This document shows, one piece after another, positions 19,676 to 28,103 of a stretch of 64,000 bases of DNA. A program made the translations under genes and the position numbers. Within the stretch, counting starts at the first letter, position 1; every line of letters starts with the position of its first letter. The notes under the pieces are model-generated. The model did not search any database, was not told the origin of the DNA, and saw only the letters and a list, made by a program, of their open reading frames with translations. The DNA lies in contig OZ252114.1 in assembly GCA_965248635.1 (NCBI GenBank), forward strand, positions 3,472,001 through 3,536,000, written 5' to 3'. This DNA comes from CBDAPI01 sp965248635 (GTDB lineage: Bacteria; Acidobacteriota; UBA6911; RPQK01; CBDAPI01).

Positions 19676-19955
19676 AGATTCACCTAGCGAGACGGTATTG
19701 GCTGAGGGAGAGTTTCGACGCGGCGAGAAATTTGGACCGAAAGCCGTTAACAAAGGCGCGATCCTGATGGACTGCGAGTGGGACGGCGGCATCTTTGAAT
19801 CGGGCACAATGGTGGGTGGTATCTTTCGCTCCGGCATTTTCCGTGGCGGAACGGTCTATGGAACCGTGTGGTTGGGAGGAGAGTGGATCGACGGCCGCTG
19901 GGAGGCCGGCTTCGATCAGACGGGGCGCTATCGGCCGAGGACCGATCATCCGTGA
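19668..19955 (+). CDS. Small glycine/aromatic pentad-repeat protein
   Basis: A 95-residue protein whose centre is built of five-residue units with consensus x-[GSD]-G-x-[F/W/M/V]. The units DGGIF, ESGTM, VGGIF, RSGIF, RGGTV, then LGGEW, IDGRW and EAGF are visible between about residues 39 and 82. The period of five and the regular aromatic position suggest a narrow beta-solenoid, analogous to but not matching canonical pentapeptide (A-D/N-L-x-x) or MORN repeats. It overlaps the radical SAM stop upstream by eight bases. Downstream its stop shares the GTGA start junction with the next gene, so it is co-translated with the operon. Possible roles are scaffold, substrate or binding partner. None is proven. 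Confidence 0.72.
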   Translation: MSEDSPSETVLAEGEFRRGEKFGPKAVNKGAILMDCEWDGGIFESGTMVGGIFRSGIFRGGTVYGTVWLGGEWIDGRWEAGFDQTGRYRPRTDHP

Positions 19956-20963
19956 GCGAAATGAAACGTCCCCCGCGACTGCTCATCGCGAGCGCGCACC
20001 GCTACCCGGACCTGGCGCGTCTATGGTATCGGTACGTCTCGCGCGAAGTTGTCCCGGCATTCCGCGCCAAGGGCTTGGAGGTCGAGACCCGGATATTTCG
20101 GGACGCTAACGTAGATGCTTTCAATGCAGAACGCTTTTCCGAAGCTTTCCTCGACGCTCCGCGTGCACAGGCGCGCGATTTCCTCGAGTTCTACGACTCG
20201 GCGCTCGGACTTGACCACGACTTTATTCTATTCCTGGATGCTGATCTCTTCATCCTGGACGGAAAATGGGCCGCCGCCTTTATCGACCAGTTCGAAGACC
20301 CCGATTTGGCTGCGGTTTCTCTGCTGAGAAGGTCGTCTCAGCCGGGTTTGTACGCTCTTCTTCTGCGAATCGCGAGCTATCGAGTGCTGCCGGCACCGGT
20401 CCTCGCTTGCCGCTATGACGGCCTCTCAGGGGAAGGACCCTGGGTCAATCATCAGCCGGGAGATTGCGCCGCTATGAGCCTGCGCGCGGCGGGCCAGTCT
20501 GATACTCGATGTTCCAGCGCAGGAGGCGCAAAGTCGACTCGCCGATTTCCATGGCACAACAGTCGTCAGGACCTCGCGGGATCTCTTTGGCGTGTTCATC
20601 GGAGACCGCTTCGACCGCCTGGGCGGCGATCAGCGGTACTTCGCCATGGGCGCCTACGATAACATACTCCTGGGTACGTTCTACCGGACACTCTACGGAG
20701 AACCGTTCGCCGTAGGCACGGGCGGGGAACACCTCGCCGGAAGCGTGACAGCGGAGTCGTTGCGTGAGAACCTCGCGCGCTGTCGCAGCTTGCGTTTGCT
20801 CCTGCGACTGACGAGCTACTTCGAGCTCTCAAAGCGGGCGCTCGCACGGCTGGCGGCATACGAGGACCTTCCCGTGCAACCGCCGCGTGTTTTCTCGTTT
20901 GAGCGTGAGTTCATCTTCAGAGCAGCGATGATGATACTACCAAAGCGCTGGACCCGGTGCTGA
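19952..20963 (+). CDS. Glycosyltransferase-like protein, paralogue of 16600-17505 (one frameshift)
   Basis: About 337 residues when joined. The GTG at 19952 overlaps the preceding TGA (GTGA); an ATG nine bases later (19961) is an alternative start. The N-terminal segment RLLIASAHRYPDLARLWYRYV parallels the first glycosyltransferase-like protein. LDHDFILFLDADLFILD supplies a DAD motif in the DxD position. The frame breaks near 20495 by loss of one base. The continuing frame carries LADFHGTTVVRTSRDLFGVF and runs without interruption to TGA at 20963. The C-terminal region is likely the acceptor domain. Specificity is unknown. Confidence 0.6.
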
Positions 20964-20964
20964 T

Positions 20965-21933
20965 ATGGGTGCCCTGGCCCAGGTTAAGGAGTCTGTCAAG
21001 AGGCGGGCCTTCGGACACATCGAATTTGGGCTCTTTGGCCCTGTCGCTATGCGCGACCCACAACAGGAGATCCGCGTTTTACTCTGTGGACTCGGGCCTC
21101 CCCGCGACGTGACCTACCGAAACGTCATAGCCAACTCCCGGCCCCATACGATCGGAATTGGCCTCGACGGCGCAGATCAGAGGATCGAATCACCGGGTAC
21201 AGGGGTTGTGCTCAAGTTCGAGGAGCGTACAGGACGCAAGCACTTGCTCGGCGAAATCGACCTTGAATGGAGGGAGTCCATCGATTTGTCCGACGGGCAG
21301 GTGCTGCTTTTTCGCTCGGGGAGGTGCCGTAACTTTTGTCTGCCGAAGACGCTGTTATGGAGGCAGTACACTGGTTGGGCCTATCATCGCTGGCGCACGA
21401 AAAACCGCGACGACCCCGATCATCGCTTGTCCACGCGCGAAGTGCATGCCATGTTTGCGTTCTACATTTGTCCGCGGCCGGTATTTCTGGTCAGCGTTGC
21501 AGACGGGGACAAGTCCAATATCTTTCCGATGGACCTTCTCGGCGTCATCGGTGCCGACCGCTTCTCGCTGACGTTCAAATGCACCAGTTCGGCCGTGCCG
21601 CTTTTGCAACGCTCGCGTCGCGCCGCGCTCGCTTCCGTACCAATTGAGCAAACGGCTCTCGTCTATCGTTTAGGGCCCAATCACCGCAAAGCGGATTTCG
21701 ATTGGGCTGAAGTCCCATTCGGAGCGCTTGCGTCTCCGGTGTTCGGCTTGCCTGTTCCCGATTTCTCGCTGCGAGTCCGGGACATGGAGGTTTCGGAGAT
21801 CAGGGAACTGGGAAGTCACCAGTTCTTCATCTGTCGAATCATCGAAGACCAGCGCCTGGCCGACGGGGAACAGTTTTTTGAATCCCATTCCTTCTACCAG
21901 GCATGGAAGCAACGCACCCGTGATCAAGGATGA
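20965..21933 (+). CDS. Flavin-reductase-like (FMN-binding split barrel) protein with N-terminal extension
   Basis: A 322-residue protein starting one base after the previous stop. Residues from about 155 onward match the flavin-reductase-like split barrel: CPRPVFLVSVADGDKSNIFPMDLLG, then FKCTSSAVPLLQRSRRAALASVP and a late FFICRIIEDQRL. Such domains bind FMN and use NAD(P)H, or act as oxidoreductases in natural-product and antioxidant pathways. The 150-residue N-terminal region is not recognised by me. The protein is probably co-transcribed with the radical SAM and glycosyltransferase-like genes. Confidence 0.7.
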   Translation: MGALAQVKESVKRRAFGHIEFGLFGPVAMRDPQQEIRVLLCGLGPPRDVTYRNVIANSRPHTIGIGLDGADQRIESPGTGVVLKFEERTGRKHLLGEIDLEWRESIDLSDGQVLLFRSGRCRNFCLPKTLLWRQYTGWAYHRWRTKNRDDPDHRLSTREVHAMFAFYICPRPVFLVSVADGDKSNIFPMDLLGVIGADRFSLTFKCTSSAVPLLQRSRRAALASVPIEQTALVYRLGPNHRKADFDWAEVPFGALASPVFGLPVPDFSLRVRDMEVSEIRELGSHQFFICRIIEDQRLADGEQFFESHSFYQAWKQRTRDQG

Positions 21934-21997
21934 CAGCAACCCCTCATTGGCCGCGAGCCTGCGGTTCCTGATAAGGTTGAACGGACCACTTCCGCTC

Positions 21998-22795
21998 ATG
22001 ATTAAGTCAACCACGGCATTTGATGCCGCCGCCCACGACTATGACCGGGAATTTGCGCATACGGCGATTGGCCGGTATCTGCGCCGCGCGGTGCATGAGG
22101 AGCTGACCTGGGTCGGCGCCGGGACGCGCCTTCTCGATCTTGGTGCGGGCACCGGCGAGGATGCGCTGTGGGCCGTTTCGCGAGGAAGCGGCGTCGCCAT
22201 AGTGGACGCGTCCGAGGCTATGTTGGCAAACGCCCGTGATAAGGCGCGCGACGTAGGGGTGGACAGCCGGATTGAATTCCATCAACTGGATCTGAACGCC
22301 TGTGACCTCTCGCAAAGGTTCGATGCGCACAGTTTTGAGGGCGTGCTGTTGAATTTCGGCGTCTACAACTGCATCGCGGACGGGCCGCGCCTGGCGCGGA
22401 CTCTAGGCCGGCTGACCAAGCAAGGCGGGTATTTGACACTGGTTGTGATGAGTCCCGTATGCCCATGGGAGATCATCTGGCATCTGCTGCGGCTGTGTCC
22501 GCGTGACGCGTTCAGGCGCCTGCGGCGCAATGCAGCGGTGCGGATAAAAAGTGGACCAGATGTTTCTGTTCGCTACCCGACGCCGCGGGCGGTGCGCCGT
22601 GAATTTGAGGGAGCTTTTGACTTCGTGTCCCTGCGGGGTGTGGGAGCCTGTGTCCCGCCTCCATATCTGAATCGGATATTCGAAAGGCATCCAGGTATGC
22701 TGCGGGGGCTGTCGCGTTGTGAAGGAGCCATCTGCCACTGGTTTCCATGGACGTGGATGAATGACCACTACCTGATGTCGATGGTACGGCGTTGA
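21998..22795 (+). CDS. SAM-dependent methyltransferase (class I)
   Basis: About 265 residues, last gene of the six-gene operon. The opening TAFDAAAHDYDREFAHT is typical of UbiE/biotin-class methyltransferases. Motif I is LLDLGAGTGEDALW, followed by VAIVDASEAMLANAR. The C-terminal half contains an unusual aromatic/Arg-rich region (CHWFPWTWMNDHYLMS). The ATG at 21998 lacks an obvious ribosome binding site. A GTG at 21920, overlapping the previous gene, is an alternative that would add 26 residues. The substrate is unknown. It is independent of the methyltransferase fused to the radical SAM protein in the same operon. Confidence 0.8.
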   Translation: MIKSTTAFDAAAHDYDREFAHTAIGRYLRRAVHEELTWVGAGTRLLDLGAGTGEDALWAVSRGSGVAIVDASEAMLANARDKARDVGVDSRIEFHQLDLNACDLSQRFDAHSFEGVLLNFGVYNCIADGPRLARTLGRLTKQGGYLTLVVMSPVCPWEIIWHLLRLCPRDAFRRLRRNAAVRIKSGPDVSVRYPTPRAVRREFEGAFDFVSLRGVGACVPPPYLNRIFERHPGMLRGLSRCEGAICHWFPWTWMNDHYLMSMVRR

Positions 22796-22886
22796 TGGGA
22801 ATGAGCGGAGCGCGTGCCAAGCCTCATGGCCCCTGGACATGGATACTCTTGCCTACCCAATTGGAGTGCGACGTGGCGAGTGAAGA

Positions 22887-24687
22887 TTAAACCTCCTCCG
22901 GGTCAACACTCTCGGTTACGCAGTTAGGTAGTGACGCCACCAGGCCCAGAATGACCCAAATCATGACGTAGGTAGGCGTAAAGGCCAGAAAGTGATCGAA
23001 GAGACCGTGGATTAAGAAAGCGGCGGTAGCTGCGCTGATCCCTAAGAAAAGAGAAAGCTCAGCCTCTCCCATTTTACGCCATTGGGCGCCCAGGATTGAA
23101 ATGACCCGCCAGATAAACCATAAGAAAAGGCCGACGACGACGAGCCCCATCGTAGCAAAGAACTCCAAATACATGTTGTTGGCGTGAAGATTGCACCTCC
23201 ACTCCTTGAGGTCGAGATAGTTTCCGTAGAGCAGGCGAAAATTGTCTGGTCCTACACCCAGAAGGGGCCGGTCGAGGAGCATCCGGAGGGCACCGCGCCA
23301 AAGAGTAGGCCGGGCCAAATCAAGCCTCGGTGCGGGGGCCGGGCCCAAAGGGATAAGCGGTGGTTCTACTCTTCTCTCCGCGCTCCCCTCGGCAGCGTAG
23401 ATTTTGACCACGGAGTGAGTTGAAGGGGAACCTGCCGTACTGAACCATAGACGGTGCTCCTGAACCAAGTCCCAGGCCAAGATGTATTCTCCCGGATGTG
23501 GCGGAGGCAATATCCGAGCCTGGACTTGCAGTCTTTCTGTCGGTTCTACAGTCTGTCCTAAAGGGGTCCGCACTCCATCGAAAACCAGAGTCTGCTTTCC
23601 CTCCCGATCAAGCCAATGATAAGAGAGTGCAAAAGTATTCTCTCCCTCCGATCGCCAAGGAGCCAGACCGGTGTTCTTCACTCGGACTCGGACAAGTCTG
23701 TCGCTTCCAGTGGCAAGTTCTAGTTGTGCGGGAGCGTCATACTCGACCTGATACCCCTGGCTGGAATCCCTTCCCGTGAGTCTCAACCAGAACAGCGGAT
23801 TGCGCTGCAAACTCAATCCCAAGAGCACTACAACCATTCCGGAGATCCCTAGCAGCAGGTGAAAGCGGTCGTCTGCGCCCTTCCGAACCAGCCACAAACC
23901 AGCGGCGAGAAGCGGCAAGAATAAGAAGGAGAATCAGGCCAGTGCGAGTGAGCGTCACGATGGTCCCAGCCGCGATGAGCGTTGAGGAAAGAAGGAGGAC
24001 CGATCTCTGCCATCGCCGAGCCTGACACAGTAAAAGACCAATGCTCAATCCAAAGGCCAGTTCCAGGTACATGGAGGCAATGGTGGGATATTGAAAGGTC
24101 GAACTGGCTCGCACCTGGTTTTTTACAAATCCAATTCCTGGTCGATAAGCTTGGAGAAAGTCTAGCACCCACGCCACTTCGAAAGATTCCAGCACACCCA
24201 GAGCAGCGACCACACAGGCGACAAGGGTGGCGGCCACCATCAAAGCGACGAGCCGACGCCGGTGGGTGACTGTTTGCACTACCATGGAAAAGATAAGGAC
24301 ACCCACAAGGCAGCGGGCCGTGAACTGTAGGGAGTTCGCGCGATGGGCCGAGGCAAATAGCGAGGAGAGGAACATCCATGCAAGCAGGCAGAAAATCGGC
24401 AAGGCCAACCTGGTTCGGACGACACGAGGTCGTTGGCTAAGAGTGCATGAGCCACCCCATGCGAGCAGACTGATCAGGATGACGAGTTCGAGGTTGGTTA
24501 CTTGCTGCCAGGACACGGTAAAGACGGCCTCAAGTCGCTCAAAAGGCGCCGCCAGCACCAGGAGCAATAGGCCGCTATAGGGAAGTCGAGTACGAAATGG
24601 TTTCCCTTCTCTTCTGAAATACCCGCCGGAACTCCACGACACAAGAAAAGAAATTGTATCGCTTTTCTCAGCCGACTGGAAAAGCAT
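22887..24687 (-). CDS. O-antigen-ligase-like membrane protein with inserted beta-rich domain (one frameshift)
   Basis: A polytopic membrane protein of about 600 residues of the Wzy/WaaL O-antigen ligase type, joined across a shift near 23915. Around ten membrane segments are visible. The large periplasmic loop holds an inserted domain of about 130 residues (QVEYDAPAQLELATGSDRLV ... WRSEGENTFALSYHWLDREG), followed by the Wzy_C-like LGVGPDNFRLLYGNY and HANNMYLEF. The insert resembles an Ig-like or NBR1-type beta-sandwich and is shared with the paralogue at 26167-27900. The start is uncertain: ATG 24687 or a GTG nearer the first helix are both possible. It likely ligates or polymerises surface polysaccharide. 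Confidence 0.75.
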
Positions 24688-24766
24688 CCCTACGGCCAGC
24701 CGAATTGTTTCGGACTCTTGACAGGGGCCCGCGCGCTCTTCCCATAATAAGCGAGAAATTGGGCGC

Positions 24767-26110
24767 ATGAAAGAACGAGTCGTACTTTACAACCCGAGGG
24801 CCGAATATTACACCATGCCACTTGCCTTGCTGGCGGTGGGTTCTACCTTGGACTCGAGACGCTACGAGGTGGTGGTCGTTGATGGGCGTCTGGAAAAGGA
24901 CCCTCTAAGAAAAGTTCTCTCGCTGCTTGACCGGGCAATTTGTCTTGGTGTCACGGTCCTCACGGGTTCCCCTATTCAAGACGCCCTGCGTGTCAGCCGA
25001 GCTGCCAGGTCGGCTCGGCCGAGTTTGCCGGTGGTATGGGGAGGATGGCATCCTTCCCTGTTTGGAGCGGAGTGTCTGGAACAAGAAGGGTCGATTGGAA
25101 TCACGGTTCAAGGACAGGGAGAAGAAACCTTTCAAGACATATGTCGGCGGCTGAGAGGGTTGGAGGGAGTTACGGGTTGCGTGTTTCGCCGGGACAAGGA
25201 GATCGTCCGCAACCCCCCGAGGCCCCTTCGGGATGTCAACAGCTTTCCTCCTCACCGATATGAACTGTTGAATCCGGAGCGCTATTTTCGCTTTAAAAGG
25301 TGGCGGAAACTGGATTATATCTCTTCGATTGGCTGCCGATTTCGCTGTGCCTTCTGTGCCGATCCGACCATATATGAGAGGAAGTGGTTTGGACTGGATC
25401 CGGAGCGAATCGGAGAAGAAGTCGAATTCTTATGGAAAAAATACAGATTCGAAGATTTAAACTTCCAGGACGAAACCTTCTTCACCAAGAGCACTAGAGT
25501 AACTGCAATCGCTGAAGAGTTCCTTCGCCGGGGAGTCAAAATCAGTTGGGCCGGGACACTTCGTGCCGATCAGGGGGTGCGCCTCTCTGAAGATGACTTT
25601 CGAAAGTGCAGGGAATCTGGCCTGCGGAGAGTCATGATTGGGGTCGAGTCGGGCTCTGTGGAAATGCTGAAGTGGATGAAAAAAGATATCCAGTTGACTG
25701 AAGTGTTCGAGACGGCGGAGATGTGTCTTCGGCATGGAGTTGCCGCGATTTTTCCTTTTATTGTCGGTTTTCCCGATGAGCCTGAAGAGAGCGTAAACGA
25801 AACCCTTAGAGTGGCCTACCAGCTGCGCTCGATGAGTCCGAATTTCGAGATTCAGATCTTCTTCTATTCGCCCTACCCTGGCTCTCCCATAACGACATAC
25901 GCCGAAAAGGCCGGTTTCCCAGTTCCAGACACTCTCGAGCAGTTGGCCAGCTTCGACTTTACCAAGTGGGGACCGTGGGTCGATTCAAAGAAACGTCGCC
26001 GCGTCGAAGCCTTTCAGTTTTGCCAACGTTTGGCCGGACGTCAGAGTTCCCTCTGGACCAAATCGATTCAGGCCCTGGCTCGCTGGCAATGCCAACGACT
26101 GATTTGCTGA
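24767..26110 (+). CDS. B12-binding-type radical SAM protein
   Basis: A 447-residue protein with an N-terminal cobalamin-binding-like domain (ALLAVGSTLDSRRYEVVVVDG, LPVVWGGWHPSLFG, GQGEETF). The radical SAM core carries CRFRCAFC near residues 189-196 and the family motifs FQDETFF, MIGVESGS and FIVGFPDEPEES. It resembles the N-terminal two domains of 17502-19675 but has no methyltransferase fusion. It lies between two O-antigen-ligase-like genes read in the opposite direction and is divergent from the first of them. Its probable role is C-methylation or rearrangement of a lipid or surface-glycan precursor. The substrate is not readable from sequence. Confidence 0.88.
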   Translation: MKERVVLYNPRAEYYTMPLALLAVGSTLDSRRYEVVVVDGRLEKDPLRKVLSLLDRAICLGVTVLTGSPIQDALRVSRAARSARPSLPVVWGGWHPSLFGAECLEQEGSIGITVQGQGEETFQDICRRLRGLEGVTGCVFRRDKEIVRNPPRPLRDVNSFPPHRYELLNPERYFRFKRWRKLDYISSIGCRFRCAFCADPTIYERKWFGLDPERIGEEVEFLWKKYRFEDLNFQDETFFTKSTRVTAIAEEFLRRGVKISWAGTLRADQGVRLSEDDFRKCRESGLRRVMIGVESGSVEMLKWMKKDIQLTEVFETAEMCLRHGVAAIFPFIVGFPDEPEESVNETLRVAYQLRSMSPNFEIQIFFYSPYPGSPITTYAEKAGFPVPDTLEQLASFDFTKWGPWVDSKKRRRVEAFQFCQRLAGRQSSLWTKSIQALARWQCQRLIC

Positions 26111-26166
26111 CCTGGCGGAAGAGCGCCCAGAGGTCACTCCGGCGGCCCTCCCCGGTCAGGCCAGCA

Positions 26167-27900
26167 TCAGGGTCTACCGACTGAGTGTTCCTCAGCGATC
26201 GTCTCCCGATTGACTCTCTCTCCCGCAGCAATCAGGCCGAAAGTGGTCCAGATCATCACGTTCACCGGAGTGAATTCCAGAAAGTAATCGACGAGACCGT
26301 GAACCAGGATCGCAGCAGCAGCGGTTGAGGCACCGACCCAGAAGGCGAGATCCATTTTCTCCGTTCGGTTCCAGAGCCGGGCCAGAGGGGAGAGGAGCCG
26401 GACAAGCAGCCGCAGGAAGACCAGGCCCCCAGCAATCCCGATGGACACGAAGACTTCGAGATAAAGGTTGTGGCTATGATAGCTCCGATCGGCGTCCGCA
26501 ACGCCAATCACACTGCCGTAAGTCATCCGAAAGTTATCGGGGCCCACTCCCAGAAACGGATGGTCCCGGATCATGCCCGCCGCGACCTGCCACAACTCCC
26601 GCCTCGAAATCGAGAAACGCGGCTTCGGCAGAGGGAGCTGGTCTTCCAACGCGAAGACCTCCCTTTCACCTTCGGCCTCCTCGACCGTCACCTGGGTGGT
26701 GCCCATCTCAACCCCATGCATGCTGAACCAGAAGCGGTGCTCCTTGAGCATGTCCCAGGCCAGGCGGTATTCGCCGGGTTCCGGAGGGGCCAGCACGCGG
26801 GCAGGCAGCCGCGTCGTCTCGCCCGGGGCGACCTTTCTCTGAAGATCGGTCCGAACCCCTTCGAAGATGACCATCTCGTCGCTATCCCTCCGCAGCCAGT
26901 GATAAGAGAGTCGGATGGGGTTGGCCGGTTCTCTCGTCCAGGTCACCATCCCTCGGTTGTGGAGGGCAACTTGGATCTCGTTCAGGCTTCCGGCCCCCAG
27001 ACGAAGCTCGGACGGCACTCGGTATTCGGCCCGATACCAGAGGCTTTCATCGGGTACCCTCAACCTGAGTCCATAATCGCTCGTGCCCAGGACAGCCAGG
27101 AATACCACTGCCAGAATTACATCGAGCAGGAGGAGGCGCGTCGTCTCAAACCCCAGGCCTCGGCGCCACACAACGACGCCTGTAGCCAGAGACAGCATGA
27201 CTACCAGTGTCCCCAGACCCGCCCGGGTCATAGTCAGAAAGATACAAGTACCCATGATGACAAGCGCAGGGAGCGTTGTGAGAGTCCAGCGCCAGGGGTT
27301 CGATGATCTCACCCCGAGAAGGAGAGCCAGCCCCCAGCCCAGGGTGATTTCGAGATACATGGAGGTGATGGTCGAGTACTGCAAGGTCGAAGACACTCTG
27401 GGACGGCCGGCAACGTAGAATCCGGCTGGCCGGAACAGACCCAGCAGGCTGGCGACTCCGTTCACCTCCCAGTACTCCAGAATACCCAGCATACCCACCA
27501 GAGTTCCGGAGACGGCGAGAGCGCAGACAACGACTCTGAGTCTGGAAGGCGAGCTTGCCTGGATGACTACCAGGGAATAAATCAGGATACCGAGAGCCAG
27601 CCGGCCCGTAAAACGAAAAGCCACAGCCTGGTGTTGCGCCGCCAGAACCGCCGAAACAAGAAACAGGCCAAGCAACAGAAGCAACGGGACAGCGAGAGGG
27701 ATGCGTACGGACAGCAGGCTCTCTTTCCTCAGATGCGTCAGCAGCCACGTCAACAGCGCCGCGACCGCCAGAATTTCCAGGTTAGTGAGGTTCTGGCCCG
27801 GCAGAACCAGCAGAGGCTCGACCCGCTCGAAGGGAGCACACGCGATCAGCGCCAGAAGCGCAAGAAAACCCCAGTCTGTTCGAGAAGAGAATGACGCCAC
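26167..27900 (-). CDS. O-antigen-ligase-like membrane protein with inserted beta-rich domain
   Basis: An intact 577-residue paralogue of 22887-24687. Membrane segments fill the N-terminal 290 residues. A soluble insert of about 120 residues (AEYRVPSELRLGAGSLNEIQ ... RLSYHWLRRDSDEMVIFEGV ... PGEYRLAWDMLKEHRFWF) interrupts the periplasmic loop. The ligase-type motif LGVGPDNFRMTYGSV then precedes HSHNLYLEVF and the last four helices. The frame opens at a GTG (27900) with GGAG some 12 bases upstream. Retention of the insert in both paralogues suggests it has a function, perhaps acceptor binding. Confidence 0.82.
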   Translation of the reverse strand: MASFSSRTDWGFLALLALIACAPFERVEPLLVLPGQNLTNLEILAVAALLTWLLTHLRKESLLSVRIPLAVPLLLLLGLFLVSAVLAAQHQAVAFRFTGRLALGILIYSLVVIQASSPSRLRVVVCALAVSGTLVGMLGILEYWEVNGVASLLGLFRPAGFYVAGRPRVSSTLQYSTITSMYLEITLGWGLALLLGVRSSNPWRWTLTTLPALVIMGTCIFLTMTRAGLGTLVVMLSLATGVVVWRRGLGFETTRLLLLDVILAVVFLAVLGTSDYGLRLRVPDESLWYRAEYRVPSELRLGAGSLNEIQVALHNRGMVTWTREPANPIRLSYHWLRRDSDEMVIFEGVRTDLQRKVAPGETTRLPARVLAPPEPGEYRLAWDMLKEHRFWFSMHGVEMGTTQVTVEEAEGEREVFALEDQLPLPKPRFSISRRELWQVAAGMIRDHPFLGVGPDNFRMTYGSVIGVADADRSYHSHNLYLEVFVSIGIAGGLVFLRLLVRLLSPLARLWNRTEKMDLAFWVGASTAAAAILVHGLVDYFLEFTPVNVMIWTTFGLIAAGERVNRETIAEEHSVGRP

Positions 27901-28103
27901 TTTGGAACTCTACTCCATATTCTTCAGACCGCAAGCCGGCGACCAACAATCTCTTCTACCAGGACCTGATTCATCGTTCGGTCATGGGGGTCCTGTTCGC
28001 AGTTCTCGTTGCGGCTTTCAGTCTGGATGCCAGAGTTTGCCCATAATTGATAAGATCGCAGGGTCGAGGACGCCCACAGATTCGCATCCCGGGAGAAACG
28101 CCC

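Noticed and set aside
26470..27306. 278-residue plus-strand open frame
   Set aside because: It is antisense to the O-antigen-ligase-like protein, which has clear membrane helices and the ligase motif.
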